From: Bacteroidales bacterium
GTDB lineage: Bacteria > Bacteroidota > Bacteroidia > Bacteroidales > DTU049
DNA: 7,815 nt
Assembly (NCBI GenBank): GCA_018432645.1
Contig: JAHDSP010000327.1
Coordinates: forward strand, 1 to 7,815
Direction: 5' to 3'
Every line of letters begins with the position of its first letter. The stretch's first letter is position 1. Below the pieces are notes generated by a model. That model saw only the letters and a list, made by a program, of their open reading frames with translations, made no database searches and was not told the origin of the DNA. Shown one piece after another: positions 5,955 to 7,815 of the stretch. The translations under genes and the position numbers were made by a program.

Positions 5955-6023
5955 TTAATAAAAACAATTGGGAAATTAAATATCAACCCTTAATAATTTA
6001 CCCACAATAAACGTTATAGAACT

Positions 6024-7815
6024 TTATTTTTCTTTTACAATAAAACTATTATAAATTTTTTTATTTGTTTTAATAGTAATTGTATATACTCCATTAGATA
6101 ACTGGTCGATATTGATAATGCTAGTTTCAGAATATGTGGCTACTATCTGACCTAAATTATTAATAATCATAACTTCATTGATAGGATTAGGACAATGTAT
6201 ATATATAATATCTTGTGCTGGATTAGGATATATGTAAACTTGTTGCTGATCGTAATTATGAATGCCTACATTATCATATATATGTATAAAATTTGTTTTT
6301 ATTAAACTGTCACACTCATTTTGCATATTGCAACCTATTAATTTGACTGTATAATAACCAGGTGCAGTGTATGTATGTATTGGATTAGGTTCTAATGAAC
6401 CGATACCATCACCAAAATCCCAGATATAAGAATTTACATTTTGACATAATTGAAAAAAATGAACACTAGCATTACTTAAAGGTAATAATGTATCAGATGC
6501 AGAAAAATCTATAATTATAGGAAATGGATTAGTAAATACAAAACCATCTGAAGATGTTATACTATTTAATCCAGCATTATTAATGGTTTTTACAGAAATA
6601 TAATAAATACTATCATATGTTAGGTTTGGTGGATTAAAGGCAAAGTTGTTATTTAAACCGACATTAGTCCAATTTATTATACTATTATCACCGGGATATC
6701 TACCTATACAAACCTCATAATGATGAATACCACTATTGGGATCATGAGCTTGCCCCCATTTAGTAGTAATAGGATAGGTAGATATTGTGTCTAAATCATA
6801 ATCTATACCATCCCAAACATAAGAAGGCGATATAGGAGGAGTATAATCTACGTATACATCACACGCTACTATATTTGAAAGGTTATCTGCATTATCTTGT
6901 ACAATACTTTTTATTTTACCTGCTAAAGTAGAGTCATTTATACTTTCGTATCTTAAATCTTTTGTTATGTCATTACCTACACCTATAGTGTAAGTAGCAT
7001 TATCATAGCGAGATCTATATGCTTTTATTTGATTAAACTGTGCAGCGCAGCTTCCTGTTCTTAGTGAAATGTATTTACCACCAGTAGTATATGGTTGTGT
7101 ATCTTGCCATGTTCCTTGTAATATATTACCTACATAAACCCATATTTTACCAGTTATTCTATCATATATCACTTTTATATTGTACCATAAGTTTAAATTT
7201 ATTGTACAAGAAACCTCATAAGTTTTTGTAAAAGTATCATTTGTAACTTTATAAAATTCTAATTTGTCGGTTTCTAAACGAAACCATATGAAATATCCAT
7301 TACCACCATTTTCTAAAAGTGAATCACTCGAAAAAAAGTAAAAGCCAAAACGTTTATCTGTTTTATTATTACCTAATATACGTATTTCAAATTCATATAG
7401 ATATCTATTAGATAATTCTTGATTTAAATAAGTATTAATATAAGATTTATAAACAGTAGAATCTGTATGCGTTAAATAACCATTTTGTTGTGTCCAATTA
7501 CCTGTAATTATATTCCATCGATTGTTTATAGAGGGAGCATCAAAATTATCTGCCAAAAAGCCCCTATTCACATTAGCTCCCCAATCTATACCATCATATT
7601 CTATCACTTGGTAATAAGCTTTTTGAATACCACTCTCAGCATCAGAATCATAAAATGTTATATCAAAATCCTGTGTCTGCCAAGCAGAAATAGGTAAAAT
7701 ATTAGTAACTGGTGGAGTATTGTCATTGAGTATTTTAGTATTATTTATTTTGTTATCAGTATTAAAGTTGATTTTTACTAAATTGATTTGTTTTGATTCT
7801 TTGTCGTTTACATTA
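6024..7815 (-). CDS. Large secreted multidomain protein with PKD and T9SS sorting domains (5' partial)
   Basis: The frame is open from the stop at 6026-6024 to the right edge; 596 residues are visible and the N-terminus is missing. A GTG at 7607 is not the start, because the upstream codons continue a coherent domain (DNTPPVTNI, FYDSDAESGIQKAYYQV). Numbering visible residues, ~30-85 are a beta-domain of the type found in Bacteroidota amidase or golvesin-like proteins. Residues ~88-270 look like a concanavalin/LamG-like beta-sandwich (DNFDAPSINNRWNIITGNW onwards). Residues ~320-430 form an Ig/FN3-like domain (DPNSGIHHYEV, YYISVKTINNAG). Residues ~436-513 are a PKD domain with WDFGDG (465-470) and HTYTAPGYYTVKL. 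Residues ~525-596 are a type A T9SS sorting domain (VYIYPNPAQD, NNLGQIV, LSNGVYTITI, ending FIVKEK). T9SS carries such proteins across the outer membrane and removes the tail. Any catalytic domain would lie outside the window, so the activity is unknown; glycan or wall binding is a guess. Confidence 0.88.
   Translation of the reverse strand, partial: NVNDKESKQINLVKINFNTDNKINNTKILNDNTPPVTNILPISAWQTQDFDITFYDSDAESGIQKAYYQVIEYDGIDWGANVNRGFLADNFDAPSINNRWNIITGNWTQQNGYLTHTDSTVYKSYINTYLNQELSNRYLYEFEIRILGNNKTDKRFGFYFFSSDSLLENGGNGYFIWFRLETDKLEFYKVTNDTFTKTYEVSCTINLNLWYNIKVIYDRITGKIWVYVGNILQGTWQDTQPYTTGGKYISLRTGSCAAQFNQIKAYRSRYDNATYTIGVGNDITKDLRYESINDSTLAGKIKSIVQDNADNLSNIVACDVYVDYTPPISPSYVWDGIDYDLDTISTYPITTKWGQAHDPNSGIHHYEVCIGRYPGDNSIINWTNVGLNNNFAFNPPNLTYDSIYYISVKTINNAGLNSITSSDGFVFTNPFPIIIDFSASDTLLPLSNASVHFFQLCQNVNSYIWDFGDGIGSLEPNPIHTYTAPGYYTVKLIGCNMQNECDSLIKTNFIHIYDNVGIHNYDQQQVYIYPNPAQDIIYIHCPNPINEVMIINNLGQIVATYSETSIINIDQLSNGVYTITIKTNKKIYNSFIVKEK

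Larger units (their letters stand above)
5409..6023. other. Intergenic region between convergent genes, rich in decayed repeats
   Basis: This 615-base stretch lies downstream of both the fibre gene (+) and the T9SS cargo gene (-). It holds a probable insertion-sequence remnant (about 5420-5697), an inverted AATTTGTG/CACAAATT pair (5698-5762), a degenerate octamer array (5827-5921) and a CATTTGTG decamer repeat (5925-5954). Between 5763 and 5826, and from 5955 to 6023, I see only plain AT-rich sequence. Confidence 0.7.

Noticed and set aside
7605..7607. GTG as the start codon of the T9SS cargo gene
   Set aside because: The frame is open upstream to the window edge and the upstream residues continue a domain-like sequence, so it is an internal valine codon.
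7485..7697. Plus-strand open frame opposite the T9SS cargo gene
   Set aside because: It lies wholly antisense to a continuous, domain-rich coding frame.

Overview
The window looks like chromosomal DNA of a member of the Bacteroidota. The evidence is very AT-rich sequence, genes without Shine-Dalgarno sites, a candidate TAnnTTTG-type -7 promoter box, a large protein ending in a type IX secretion (T9SS) sorting domain, a surface fibre protein with an S74 domain, and a short (447-residue) bacterial phosphoglucose isomerase. The order or genus cannot be fixed from the window.

Layout. Positions 1-57 are a short AT-rich tail. Positions 58-3000 hold a minus-strand pair: glucose-6-phosphate isomerase (pgi, 1657-3000), then 9 bases later a lipoprotein with an Ig-like domain (58-1647), very likely co-transcribed. 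Positions 3001-3758 are a long non-coding region. It contains a perfect 21-bp inverted repeat that bounds a 180-bp unit (3094-3273), a hairpin with a repeated arm next to a GGGCTAAAGCC motif (3402-3509), and the leader of the next gene, which carries three AAAAAACC octamers directly before the start codon. Positions 3759-5408 (+) encode an exported fibre-like protein with glycine/tyrosine repeats and a C-terminal S74 intramolecular chaperone. Positions 5409-6023 lie between convergent genes and hold what looks like the 3' remnant of an insertion sequence, a degenerate array of about ten octamers and a three-copy decamer repeat. From 6024 to the right edge (-) runs the C-terminal part of a large multidomain secreted protein (concanavalin-like, PKD and T9SS sorting domains). 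Its reading frame stays open to the edge, so its true start lies outside.

Apart from pgi (central carbon metabolism), all three large genes encode envelope or secreted proteins: a lipoprotein, a fibre and a T9SS cargo. Nothing shows that they work together as one system. The least explained parts are the non-coding repeats and the fibre gene with its repeat-bearing leader. No clearly new multi-gene system is visible.
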